From Thermohalobaculum sp963700775 (GTDB taxonomy: Bacteria; Pseudomonadota; Alphaproteobacteria; Rhodobacterales; Rhodobacteraceae), in contig CAVOYU010000001.1 in the NCBI GenBank assembly GCA_963700775.1, positions 644,678 through 708,677 of the forward strand: 64,000 nt of DNA. The letters are read 5' to 3'. Below are positions 37,215-46,164 of this stretch, piece by piece. Under the pieces are notes generated by a model. The model was not told where the DNA came from, did no database searches, and worked only from the letters and a program-made list of their open reading frames with translations. How positions within the stretch are numbered: the first letter of the stretch is position 1; each line of letters starts with the position of its first letter. A program made the position numbers and the translations under genes.

Positions 37215-38897
37215 TCAGGCCGCGGTGGTCCGGACACCGCTCGCCGGATCCGGCCGGACCCCGCCGTCCGGGCTCTCGGGCCGCGCCGCGCCGGAACCGG
37301 GTCCACCGTCCGGGCCGCCGTCGGAGGGCTGGCGCCGCACCGGATCGCGGGCAAGGCGCCGGAGGGTCTCGATCAGCTCCCGCGGCAGCACCGGCTTCGC
37401 GTGGACCGCGTCGACTCCGATGTCCTCGGCCCGATCGGCTCCCCTGTTTCCGGCGCCAACGTTCAGGATCAGCGGGAGACCGGCAAGACGCGGATCGGCC
37501 CGCAGGCGCCGGACGAGTTCGAGGCCCTCGGCCGACGGGCCCAGCTCGTCGATGATCACTGCGGCGTAGCCCTGCCGCGCCTCTCCGGCCTGTTCCAGCA
37601 GGCCGATCGCGTCCCGCGGGGCGACCGCCTCGTCGACGCGCAGGCCGAAGGCCTCGAGCTGAAGCCGGGCAATGCGCCGGTTGAGCGTGTCGCCGTCGAC
37701 GATCAGTACCCGGTGCCCGGCGAGGCCCTCCGCCGCCGGCCCGAGCCGGCCGTCGCCACCGGCGAGCGGCCCTGGCAGCGCGAAGGGCAGGCGGACGAAG
37801 AAGGTCGATCCGATTCCCGGCGCACTCTCGATCCAGATGCGCCCGCCCATCCGGTTCACCAGCTCGCGGCAGATCGCAAGCCCGAGCCCGCTTCCCTCGA
37901 GCCGGCGCCGGGCGCTGGTGTCGATCTGGGTGAAGCGCTCGAAGACCAGCTCGTGCTTGTCGGGCGGGATACCGATGCCGGTGTCGATCACGGCGAGCTC
38001 GATCTCCCAGTCCGCCGCCGGGTCGCGGCTGCCCGAAACCCGGTGAACCTTGATGGCGATGCCGCCCCGGTCGGTGAACTTGATCGCGTTTCCGGCCAGG
38101 TTGGCCAGGACCTGGCGCAACCGGTTCGAATCGCCCACCATCATCGCCGGCAGTTCCGGATCGATGAATATGCCGAATTCCAGGCCCTTGGCGGAGGCGG
38201 CGCCGCGGAGCAGCGTCACGACCTCGCAGACCGCCTGCTCGATGGAGAATTCCTCCCGCGCGAGATCCAGAGACCCGGCCTCGATCTTGGCGCAGTCTAG
38301 GATGTCATTCACCAGCGCCAGCAGGGTCTTGCCGGACGCGTGGATGATCTCGACCTGCTTGCGATGCTCGGGCTTCAGGCCCGCGTTCAGCAGCAGCGTC
38401 GCAAAGCCGAGGATCCCGTTCATCGGCGTCCTGAGCTCGTGGCTGGCGACCGACAGGAAATTCCGACGCGCCAGATCCTCGGCCGCCATCGCCTCGCGCT
38501 CCGCGTCCAGCGACGCCTGCCGCGCCTCGAGGGCGCGGACCATCGGGCGGTAGACTGCCGCGACGGCCGCAACGGCGCCGAGAACGCCCGCGACGGTCAC
38601 GCCAAGCACCATCGCGGCGGCGAACAGGGCGCGGCCGGAGCCGGCGAGGTCCTCATAGGCTTGCCGCGCCAGCGCCGCCGTCGCGGTACTGCCGCCCGCC
38701 GATCCGGCGGATTCGCGCTCGATCCGGGCGACGTCGTCCGCAAGGCGATCGAATGCGGCAATGTACCGGTGCTCCGCCTCCTCCGCTCGGACGACCAGGA
38801 TCGCGACGGCCGCCGACAGGGCGAGGCCGGCCGCGATCGTCAGCGCCACGACGAGCCTGCACGCGGGCAGGCCGCCGGATATCAGCTGTTTCGACAT
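37215..38897 (-). CDS. Hybrid sensor histidine kinase
   Basis: A 560-residue membrane kinase. Two helices (about residues 13-36 and 91-115) bracket a periplasmic stretch of only about 55 residues, so no classic sensor domain is present. A coiled-coil linker leads to the HisKA domain with phospho-accepting H153 (SVASHELRTPMNGILGF). The ATPase boxes follow: NLAGNAIKFTD, DTGIGIP and GSGLGLAICRELVNRMGG. A C-terminal receiver (about residues 400-515) has VLIVDGD, the likely phospho-Asp in AAVIIDELG and Lys in HAKPVLPREL. The last 45 residues are Gly/Pro/Ala-rich. No response regulator or Hpt gene is adjacent. Confidence 0.9.
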   Translation of the reverse strand: MSKQLISGGLPACRLVVALTIAAGLALSAAVAILVVRAEEAEHRYIAAFDRLADDVARIERESAGSAGGSTATAALARQAYEDLAGSGRALFAAAMVLGVTVAGVLGAVAAVAAVYRPMVRALEARQASLDAEREAMAAEDLARRNFLSVASHELRTPMNGILGFATLLLNAGLKPEHRKQVEIIHASGKTLLALVNDILDCAKIEAGSLDLAREEFSIEQAVCEVVTLLRGAASAKGLEFGIFIDPELPAMMVGDSNRLRQVLANLAGNAIKFTDRGGIAIKVHRVSGSRDPAADWEIELAVIDTGIGIPPDKHELVFERFTQIDTSARRRLEGSGLGLAICRELVNRMGGRIWIESAPGIGSTFFVRLPFALPGPLAGGDGRLGPAAEGLAGHRVLIVDGDTLNRRIARLQLEAFGLRVDEAVAPRDAIGLLEQAGEARQGYAAVIIDELGPSAEGLELVRRLRADPRLAGLPLILNVGAGNRGADRAEDIGVDAVHAKPVLPRELIETLRRLARDPVRRQPSDGGPDGGPGSGAARPESPDGGVRPDPASGVRTTAA

Positions 38898-38986
38898 GAT
38901 GTCGCCGCCCTTTCGCGGATGTGCGGGATCGGGCGACGCTGAGCGCGAAAGATTAACGGTTCCCTAACGGATGCGGCACCGGGGTC

Positions 38987-39514
38987 TCAGATCGCGGCGC
39001 GGAGCGCCTCCATCTGCTTGCCCAGATTGCGCGCGAGCAGCTCGTCCGTGAGCCGGCCGTCGGCGTCGAAACGGTCGGAGGCGTTGCCGACCGTGACCTC
39101 GACGGCATTCACCAGCCGCACCTTGAACGGGATCAGCATCAGGTAAAGCCCCGCCATTGAACGCTGTCCGCCCGCATAGCCCGCCGCCGCCGCGACCACC
39201 GCGACCGGCTTGCCGGTCAGCGCCACCGGGTGCACCCGGCTGATCCAGTCGAGCGCGTTCTTCAGCACGCCCGGCGGGTTCTTGTTGTATTCGGGGGTCG
39301 AGATCACGATTGCGTGTGCGGCGCGGATCTGGTCGCAGAGCCGCGTCACTTCGTCCGGCATGCCCTGCGCCTCGAGGTCGGCGTCGTAGAGCGGCAGCCG
39401 GATGTCGGCGAGAACGAACTCGTCCGGGGCGAAGAGGCGCGCCGCCTCGTGCACCAGTTTCGTGTTGTAGCTGCCCGCGCGCAGCGAGCCCGAGATCCCG
39501 AGAAGCCTGACCAT
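38987..39514 (-). CDS. NAD(P)H-dependent FMN reductase
   Basis: A 175-residue flavodoxin-fold quinone/chromate reductase of the ChrR/YieF type. The FMN phosphate loop is ISGSLRAGSYNTKLV, followed by the family signatures VISTPEYNKNPPGVLKNALD WISR and the conserved loop AAAAGYAGGQRSMAGL. It likely reduces quinones or xenobiotics by two electrons to limit oxidative stress. It lies 70 bp downstream of lpd on the same strand and so might be read through from the 2-oxoglutarate dehydrogenase operon. Confidence 0.9.
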   Translation of the reverse strand: MVRLLGISGSLRAGSYNTKLVHEAARLFAPDEFVLADIRLPLYDADLEAQGMPDEVTRLCDQIRAAHAIVISTPEYNKNPPGVLKNALDWISRVHPVALTGKPVAVVAAAAGYAGGQRSMAGLYLMLIPFKVRLVNAVEVTVGNASDRFDADGRLTDELLARNLGKQMEALRAAI

Positions 39515-39584
39515 CCGCCCCCTCCCCTTTGCGTCGTGGCCAGAGTTAGGCCGATCTGCCCGTCGGTCCAGCCCGCTGCGGCGC

Positions 39585-40970
39585 TCAGGCGTGAATCGCC
39601 CCGTCGCCGCAGGCCAGCGCCGCCTCGCGCATCGCTTCGGAGAAGGTCGGGTGGGCGTGGCAGGTCAGCGCCAGGTCCTGGGCCGCGGCGCCGAACTCCA
39701 TGGCGACGCAGACCTCGTGGATCAGGTCGCCGGCCGCCGGGCCGATCACGTGGCAGCCGAGGATGCGGTCGGTATCGGCATCCGCGAGAAGCTTCACGAA
39801 GCCCTCGGTGGCGAGGTTCGCCTTGGCCCGGCCGTTCGCCATGAAGGGGAACTTGCCGACCTTGTACTTGCGGCCCTCGGCCTTGAGGCTCTCCTCGGTC
39901 TGGCCGACCGCCGAGACCTCCGGCGAGGTGTAGATCACCGAGGGGATGACGCCGTAGTTCACGTGGCCGTGCCGGCCGGCGATCTCCTCGGCGACCGCCA
40001 TGCCCTCGTCCTCGGCCTTGTGGGCCAGCATCGGCCCGGCGATGACGTCGCCGATCGCCCGGATGCCGGGGACATTGGTCCGCCAGTGCGCATCGGTCTT
40101 GACCATGCCGCGCTCGGTCTCGACGCCCGCCGCCTCCAGCCCCAGCCCACTTGTGTAGGGCCGCCGGCCGGTCGCCAGGAGCACCACGTCGGTGTCGAGG
40201 GTCTGCTCGCTGTCGTCCTTGCGGAGCTTGTAGGTGACCTTCAGCTTCGACTTCAGCTTCTCGACCCCCTGCACCGCGGCGCCGAGGACGAAGCTCAGCC
40301 CCTGCTTCTTCAGGATCCGCTGGAGGTGCTTCTGCACCTCGCCGTCCTGGCCCGGCGTGACGTGATCGAGGAACTCGATCACGGTGACCTCGGCGCCGAG
40401 CCGGCTCCAGACCGAGCCGAGCTCGAGGCCGATCACCCCGGCGCCGATCACCACCATCTTCTTCGGGACCCGCTTCAGCTTCAGCGCGCCGGTCGAGGTG
40501 ACGACCCGCTCCTCGTCGATCTCGACGCCCTTGAGGCTGGCGGGCTCGGAACCGGTGGCGATGACGATGTTCCTGGTCTTCAGGGTCTGGTCGCCGACCT
40601 TGACCTCGGTCGCCGAGAGGATCTGGCCCCAGCCCTTCACGTAGTCGACCTTGTTCTTCTTGAACAGGAACTCGATGCCCTGGGTATTGGCCTTGATCAC
40701 CCCGTCCTTGTAGGCGAGCATCTTCGGCACATCGACCTCGACGCCCTTGGCGGTGATGCCCATCTTGCCGAAGTTCTCCTGCGCCTCGTGGACCATCTCG
40801 GTCGCGTGCAAGAGCGCCTTCGAGGGGATGCAGCCGACATTGAGGCAGGTGCCGCCGAGCGCGCCGCGGCCCTCGACGCAGGCGACCCTGAGGCCGAGCT
40901 GGCCGCAGCGGATGGCGCAGACATAGCCGCCGGGGCCGCCCCCGATCACCACGACGTCGTACTCGGCCAT
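39585..40970 (-). CDS. lpd: Dihydrolipoyl dehydrogenase (E3)
   Basis: A 461-residue FAD disulfide reductase that reoxidises the lipoyl groups of 2-oxo acid dehydrogenases. It shows the FAD motif VVVIGGGPGGYVCAIRCGQL, the redox disulfide GGTCLNVGCIPSKALLHATE, the NAD-binding VVIGAGVIGLELGSVWSRLG, the second FAD segment IRAIGDVIAGPMLAHKAEDE, and the catalytic His-Glu in TCHAHPTFSEAMREA. It is the last core enzyme of the suc/odh operon, separated from odhB by one unrecognised gene, so it is most likely the E3 of 2-oxoglutarate dehydrogenase. Confidence 0.96.
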   Translation of the reverse strand: MAEYDVVVIGGGPGGYVCAIRCGQLGLRVACVEGRGALGGTCLNVGCIPSKALLHATEMVHEAQENFGKMGITAKGVEVDVPKMLAYKDGVIKANTQGIEFLFKKNKVDYVKGWGQILSATEVKVGDQTLKTRNIVIATGSEPASLKGVEIDEERVVTSTGALKLKRVPKKMVVIGAGVIGLELGSVWSRLGAEVTVIEFLDHVTPGQDGEVQKHLQRILKKQGLSFVLGAAVQGVEKLKSKLKVTYKLRKDDSEQTLDTDVVLLATGRRPYTSGLGLEAAGVETERGMVKTDAHWRTNVPGIRAIGDVIAGPMLAHKAEDEGMAVAEEIAGRHGHVNYGVIPSVIYTSPEVSAVGQTEESLKAEGRKYKVGKFPFMANGRAKANLATEGFVKLLADADTDRILGCHVIGPAAGDLIHEVCVAMEFGAAAQDLALTCHAHPTFSEAMREAALACGDGAIHA

Positions 40971-41008
40971 GTCGCCCTCCGTTGCGATTCCGTCCGTTCG
41001 GCCCCTGT

Positions 41009-41623
41009 CTAGCCTGCGGGCGCACGTTTCTCCACCGCCCCGATCCGGCCCTGCGTCATCATGTTCGAGATGAAGTGCAAATCCTCGATCGAGGGCGAGA
41101 CGATGGCGTGCAGCTCGGCGTCGGAATAGCCGGCGTACCGCATCAGGTTGGCCTTCTGCTTCATGTTGGCGCCGTAGAGCGCCTCGACATCAGCGAAGTT
41201 GTTGTGGCTGCCGACGGTGTAGCGCCCGGCCTCCTTTACCCGGCGGATGCCGTCGAAGACCCCGTGCAGCCCCTCGATGATCGGGCGCAGCCCGGCGAAC
41301 TCGATCCCGCCGGGCGGGTCGTAGCGGATGCGGTGCACCTGCAGATCGGCGAGGCCGAGCTCCTGCACGAAGGATTCGGACTCGACGAAGCTGTCATTGT
41401 AGCGCCCGCTCATCAGCGGCGCCGCCAGCCAGTCGAAGGCGGCGAGGTATTTCAGCACCACCGCATCCATCCGCGAGTCGAAGACGTTGCGCCCGCCGGT
41501 GCTCGCCAGATGCACCAGCTGCTCGAGCCGGTAGTAGCGCACCGACAGGTGCAGCAGCCGCGCCAGGTCCATCGGCGACCAGGTGCCGTCGAGGTGGATG
41601 GACAGGATGCGGGTTTCGGTCAT
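41009..41623 (-). CDS. Unrecognised 204-residue protein in the 2-oxoglutarate dehydrogenase operon
   Basis: I do not recognise this family. The protein is soluble, with no signal peptide, membrane helix or Cys motif. It starts with a beta-strand-like ILSIHLDGTWSPMDLARLLH LSVRYYRLEQLVHL. The middle is strand-rich (VHRIRYDPPGGIEFAGLRPI), and the C-terminal half is helical (YGANMKQKANLMRYAGYSDA; SIEDLHFISNMM). It lies 16 bases after odhB and 38 bases before lpd, on the same strand and with the same codon style as its neighbours. It should therefore be co-expressed with the 2-oxoglutarate dehydrogenase complex, but a metabolic link is only inferred. Confidence 0.75.
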   Translation of the reverse strand: MTETRILSIHLDGTWSPMDLARLLHLSVRYYRLEQLVHLASTGGRNVFDSRMDAVVLKYLAAFDWLAAPLMSGRYNDSFVESESFVQELGLADLQVHRIRYDPPGGIEFAGLRPIIEGLHGVFDGIRRVKEAGRYTVGSHNNFADVEALYGANMKQKANLMRYAGYSDAELHAIVSPSIEDLHFISNMMTQGRIGAVEKRAPAG

Positions 41624-41639
41624 GGACCGGGACGGTCCG

Positions 41640-42884
41640 TCACAGATCCATCAGCAGCCTGCGCGGGTCCTCGAGCGATTCCTTCACCCGCACCAGGAAT
41701 GTCACCGCCTCCTTGCCGTCGATGATCCGGTGGTCGTAGCTCAGCGCCAGATACATCATCGGCCGGGCGACGATCTGGCCGCCCACCACCATAGGCCGCT
41801 CCTGGATCTTGTGCATGCCCAGGATCGCCGACTGCGGCGGGTTCAGGATCGGGCTCGACATCAGCGAGCCGTAGACGCCGCCGTTCGAGATGGTGAAGGT
41901 GCCGCCCTGCATGTCGTCCATGCCGAGCTTGCCGTCGCGGGCGCGGACGCCGAGGGCGTTGATGGTCTGCTCGATCTCGGCGAAGCTCATCTGGTCGGCG
42001 TCGCGCACCACCGGCACCACCAGTCCCTGCGGCGTGCCGACGGCGACGCCCACATGGCAGTAGTTCTTGTAGACGATGTCGGTGCCCTCGATCTCGGCGT
42101 TGACCGACGGGATCTCCTTCAGCGCATGGCAGCAGGCCTTCACGAAGAAGGACATGAAGCCGAGCTTGACGCCGTGCTTCTTCTCGAACAGGTCCTTGAA
42201 CTCGGAGCGCAGCGCCATGATGGCGCCCATGTCCACCTCGTTGTAGGTGGTCAGGATCGCGGCGGTGTTCTGGGCGTCCTTGAGGCGCCGGGCGATGGTC
42301 TGGCGCAGGCGCGTCATCCGCACCCGCTTCTCGCGCCCGGCATCGGCCGCCGGGGTCGCCACGCGGGGCGCCGGGGCGGCGGGAGCGGCGGGGGCCGGCT
42401 CGGCAGCGCGCGCGGCGGCACCGGAGGCCACGGCCTTCTGCACGTCCTCCTTCATCACCCGCCCGTCGCGGCCGCTGCCGGCGACCTGGCCGGCGGCGAT
42501 GCCGGCCTCGGCCATCGCCTTCCTGGCCGAGGGGGCGTCCTCGATGTCCTTGCGCTCCGCGGGCGAAGCCTTGGCCGGCTCGGCCCTTGCCGCGGCTCCG
42601 GCCTTCGCGGGCGCCCTCTCCGCGGCCTTCGCCGGCGCGGCGGCGCCGCCCTCCTCGATGGTCGCCAGCAGCGCGTTGACGCCGACCGTGTCGCCCGCCT
42701 TCGCCACCTGCTCGCCCATGGTGCCGGCGGCCGGGGCCGGAACCTCGATGGTGACCTTGTCGGTCTCGAGCTCGCAGAGCATCTCGTCGACCGCCACCGC
42801 GTCGCCGGGCTGCTTGAACCAGCTGGCGACGGTGGCCTCGGTGACGGATTCGCCCAGCGTGGGCACCCTGACTTCGATCGGCAT
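41640..42884 (-). CDS. odhB: Dihydrolipoyllysine succinyltransferase (E2 of 2-oxoglutarate dehydrogenase)
   Basis: A 414-residue E2 component. There is one lipoyl domain with lipoylated K43 (CELETDKVTIEVPAP), an Ala/Pro linker, a peripheral-subunit-binding domain around residues 120-160 (ARKAMAEAGIAAGQVAGSGR DGRVMKEDV), a second linker, and the acyltransferase core with TTYNEVDMGAIMALR and the catalytic YLALSYDHRIIDGKEAVTFL. It transfers succinyl groups to CoA. The gene (also called sucB) lies 22 bp after sucA. Confidence 0.97.
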   Translation of the reverse strand: MPIEVRVPTLGESVTEATVASWFKQPGDAVAVDEMLCELETDKVTIEVPAPAAGTMGEQVAKAGDTVGVNALLATIEEGGAAAPAKAAERAPAKAGAAARAEPAKASPAERKDIEDAPSARKAMAEAGIAAGQVAGSGRDGRVMKEDVQKAVASGAAARAAEPAPAAPAAPAPRVATPAADAGREKRVRMTRLRQTIARRLKDAQNTAAILTTYNEVDMGAIMALRSEFKDLFEKKHGVKLGFMSFFVKACCHALKEIPSVNAEIEGTDIVYKNYCHVGVAVGTPQGLVVPVVRDADQMSFAEIEQTINALGVRARDGKLGMDDMQGGTFTISNGGVYGSLMSSPILNPPQSAILGMHKIQERPMVVGGQIVARPMMYLALSYDHRIIDGKEAVTFLVRVKESLEDPRRLLMDL

Positions 42885-42906
42885 CCCTCGGTCCTTTCCC
42901 CTCAGA

Positions 42907-45867
42907 TCAGAGTGTCAGCGCCGCTTCGACCAGCGCCTGCTGTTCCGCCTTGTGCCGCGAGGCGAGCCCGGTCGCCGGCGAGGCGGACGCGGCCCGCCCG
43001 GCATAGATCGCCCGGCCGGTCTTGGCGCCGATCCGGCCCAGCACCCATTCGATGTTCGGCTCGACGAAGAACCAGCCGCCCTGGTTCTTCGGCTCCTCCT
43101 GACACCAGACCACGTCGGCGTTCTTGAAGCGTGCCAGCTCGCGGGTCAGGCTGAGCGCCGGGAACGGGTAGAACTGCTCGAGCCGCATCAGGTAGATGTC
43201 GTCGAGCCCGGCGCCGTCGCGCGCCTCCAGCAGGTCGTAGTAGACCTTGCCGGAGCAGATCACGACCCGCTTGACCTGGTCGTCGGGCGCCAGCTTCAGC
43301 TCGGAATTGCCCATCTCGGCATCGTCCCAGAGGACCCGGTGGAAGCTCGACCCGTCGGCCATCTCGGCCAGCTTCGAGACGCACATCTTGTGGCGCAGCA
43401 GCGACTTCGGCGTGAACAGGATCAGGGGCTTGCGGAAGCTGCGGTGGAGCTGCCGGCGCAGCACGTGGAAGTAGTTGGCCGGCGTGGTGCAGTTGGCGAC
43501 GATCCAGTTGTCCTCGGCCGAGAGCTGGAGGAACCGCTCGATCCGGGCCGAGGAATGCTCGGGGCCCTGGCCCTCGTAGCCGTGGGGCAGCAGCAGCACC
43601 AGCCCGGACATGCGCAGCCATTTGCGCTCGCCGCTGCTGATGAACTGGTCGATCATGATCTGGGCGCCGTTGGCGAAGTCGCCGAACTGCGCCTCCCACA
43701 GGGTCAGCGCCTTCGGCTCGGCGAGAGTGAACCCGTATTCGTAGCCCAGCACGGCGTATTCCGAGAGCATCGAGTCGATCACCTCGAACGCCGGCTGGCC
43801 CTCGCGGACGTTGCCGAGCGGATAGTAGCGCTCCTCGGTTTCCTGGTCGGTCACGCCCGCGTGCCGTTGGCTGAAGGTTCCGCGGGTGCAGTCCTGGCCC
43901 GAGAGGCGGACCCGGTAGCCCTCGTCGAGCAGGGTGCCGAAGGCCAGCGCCTCCGCGGTGGCCCAGTCGACCCCGGCACCGGTCTCGATCATCTCGCGGC
44001 GCTGCTCGTAGATGCGCTGGATCGTGCGGTGGGCGTGGATTTCCTCGGGCAGGCCGGTGATCGCCAGCCCGACCGCCTTCAGCTTCTCGATCGCCACCGC
44101 GGTCTGGCCGCGCTGGTATTCGCCCTCCGAGGTCTCGAGGCCCGACCAGCGGCCGTCGAGCCAGTCGGCCTTGTTCGGCCGGTAGTCCTTTCCGGCCTCG
44201 AACTCGTCGTTGAGATGGGCCTGGAAAGCGGCCTTCGCCTCCTCGACCTCAGACGCGGCGATCAGCCCGTCGGCGACCAGGCGCTCGGAGTAGATCTGCA
44301 GCGTGGTCGGCTGCTTCCTGATCGCCTGGTACATCAGGGGCTGGGTGAACATCGGCTCGTCACCCTCGTTGTGCCCGAAGCGGCGGTAGCAGAAGATGTC
44401 GACCACCACGTCGCGCTGGAACAGCTGGCGGAACTCGGTCGCCACCTTGGCGGCGTGGACCACCGCCTCCGGGTCGTCGCCGTTCACGTGGAAGATCGGG
44501 CAGTCGACCATCTTGGCGATGTCGGTCGGATAGGGCGACGAGCGCGAGTGGTGCGGCGCGGTGGTGAAGCCGATCTGGTTGTTGACGATGATGTGGATGG
44601 TGCCGCCGGTCTTGTGGCCCTTCAGGCCCGAGAGCCCGAAGCACTCGGCGATCACGCCCTGCCCGGCAAAGGCGGCGTCGCCGTGCAGCAGCACCGGGAT
44701 CACCGAGGTGCGGTCGTTGCCATAGCTCTCCTGCTTGGCCCGCACCTTGCCCAGCACGACCGGGTTCACCGCCTCGAGATGCGAGGGGTTCGCGGTCAGG
44801 CTGAGATGCACCTTGTTGCCGTCGAACTCGCGGTCCGACGAGGCGCCGAGGTGGTATTTCACGTCGCCGGAGCCGTCGACGTCCTCGGGCTTGAAGCTGC
44901 CGCCCTGGAACTCGTTGAAGATCGCCCGGTAGGGCTTGGCCATCACGTTGGCGAGGATGTTGAGGCGGCCGCGATGCGGCATGCCGAAGATGATCTCCTT
45001 GGCCCCCAGCGCGCCGCCGCGCTTGATGATCTGCTCCATCGCCGGGATCACCAACTCGCTGCCGTCGAGCCCGAAGCGCTTGGTGCCCATGTACTTGACA
45101 TGCAGGAACTTCTCGAAGCCCTCGGCCTCGATCATCTTGTTCAGGATGGCCCTGCGGCCCATCTTGGTGAACTGGATCTCCTTGCCGAAGCCCTCGATCC
45201 GCTGCTGCAGCCAGGATTTGGCCTCCGGGTCGCTGAGATGCATGAACTGGAGCGCGAAGGTGCCCTGGTAGGTGCGCTTCAGCAGCGTCTCGATATCGCG
45301 CATGGTCGCGAATTCGAGGCCGAGCACGTTGTCGATGAAAATCGGCCGGTCGAGGTCGGCATCCTTGAAGCCGAAGAACTTCGGATCGAACTCGGGATGT
45401 TGCGCCTGGCCCTGGAGCTTCAGCGGGTCGAGGTCGGCACCGAGATGGCCGCGCGAGCGGAACGAGCGGATGTACATAATGGCGCGGATCGAATCGAGCA
45501 CCGCGGTGCGCAGGTCGGCATCCGAGATGCCTCCCGACGGCCCGGCCTTCGCCTGGATCTTCTCGGCCAGCTTCCGGGCGCCGGGAACCGCGTCCCAGTT
45601 GCCGTCGAGCGCCGCGACCATCTCGCCATTGATCACGGGCGGCCAGTCGGCGCGCGCCCAGGGGGCGCCACCGGCCTCGGCGGCAACCTCGGTCGGGTCG
45701 TCGCCGAGGGTGGCGAAATAGGCGGCCCAGCTGGGATCGACCGAGGCGGGATCGGTCACGTAACGGGCATAGAGCTGTTCGACATACTGGGCGTTATGGC
45801 CCTGGAGGAAGGAGGAAGCGCGGAACGGCCCGTTCGGACTCTGATCGTTCTGGCTCTGATCGTTCAT
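42907..45867 (-). CDS. sucA: 2-oxoglutarate dehydrogenase E1
   Basis: A 986-residue ThDP-dependent decarboxylase, the E1 of the 2-oxoglutarate dehydrogenase complex. Landmarks are the N-terminal segment for E2 contact (ASSFLQGHNAQYVEQLYARY), GMPHRGRLNILANVMAKPYR, the ThDP motif LLHGDAAFAGQGVIAECFGL, IIVNNQIGFTTAPHHSRSSP and the C-terminal QEEPKNQGGWFFV. I chose ATG 45865-45867; a TTG frame extends to 45927 without homology. The first codons hold a near-perfect 15-bp repeat (DQSQN/DQSPN). Shine-Dalgarno support is weak, and the 297-bp gap from sucD suggests an extra promoter or processing site. Confidence 0.97.
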   Translation of the reverse strand: MNDQSQNDQSPNGPFRASSFLQGHNAQYVEQLYARYVTDPASVDPSWAAYFATLGDDPTEVAAEAGGAPWARADWPPVINGEMVAALDGNWDAVPGARKLAEKIQAKAGPSGGISDADLRTAVLDSIRAIMYIRSFRSRGHLGADLDPLKLQGQAQHPEFDPKFFGFKDADLDRPIFIDNVLGLEFATMRDIETLLKRTYQGTFALQFMHLSDPEAKSWLQQRIEGFGKEIQFTKMGRRAILNKMIEAEGFEKFLHVKYMGTKRFGLDGSELVIPAMEQIIKRGGALGAKEIIFGMPHRGRLNILANVMAKPYRAIFNEFQGGSFKPEDVDGSGDVKYHLGASSDREFDGNKVHLSLTANPSHLEAVNPVVLGKVRAKQESYGNDRTSVIPVLLHGDAAFAGQGVIAECFGLSGLKGHKTGGTIHIIVNNQIGFTTAPHHSRSSPYPTDIAKMVDCPIFHVNGDDPEAVVHAAKVATEFRQLFQRDVVVDIFCYRRFGHNEGDEPMFTQPLMYQAIRKQPTTLQIYSERLVADGLIAASEVEEAKAAFQAHLNDEFEAGKDYRPNKADWLDGRWSGLETSEGEYQRGQTAVAIEKLKAVGLAITGLPEEIHAHRTIQRIYEQRREMIETGAGVDWATAEALAFGTLLDEGYRVRLSGQDCTRGTFSQRHAGVTDQETEERYYPLGNVREGQPAFEVIDSMLSEYAVLGYEYGFTLAEPKALTLWEAQFGDFANGAQIMIDQFISSGERKWLRMSGLVLLLPHGYEGQGPEHSSARIERFLQLSAEDNWIVANCTTPANYFHVLRRQLHRSFRKPLILFTPKSLLRHKMCVSKLAEMADGSSFHRVLWDDAEMGNSELKLAPDDQVKRVVICSGKVYYDLLEARDGAGLDDIYLMRLEQFYPFPALSLTRELARFKNADVVWCQEEPKNQGGWFFVEPNIEWVLGRIGAKTGRAIYAGRAASASPATGLASRHKAEQQALVEAALTL

Positions 45868-45935
45868 GCTGCCACTGGCGGCCTTGCGGCCCCCGGTCCC
45901 CTGGTGGCGGAGCGCTGATTGCCCCAAGATGATCC

Positions 45936-45959
45936 GGGCGGCCCTTTGCCGGGCCGCCC
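45936..45959. other. Strong hairpin in the sucD-sucA gap
   Basis: GGGCGGCCC (45936-45944) and GGGCCGCCC (45951-45959) pair perfectly over nine bases with a 6-base loop, about 70 bases upstream of the sucA start. Neither side has a T-tract, so it is more likely an mRNA processing/stability element or an attenuator than a simple terminator. Confidence 0.5.
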
Positions 45960-46164
45960 AGCGCAGTATTACTCACGGAGCGTTTCAAGCAAAGCCCTTG
46001 CGCGCGGGTTAAGGGCTCCGGATCGCTGTTTCGGCATCGCGGGCGGGTCAATTCTTCGCCTGCGGGCCGTAACGGTTCGCTTCTGGCTGGCCTGCCAAGG
46101 CACGCCACGCTAGCGCCAGGTCGGTGACGGCCCGGCGGAATCCCGCGCTCGCTCCTTCGGCCCC

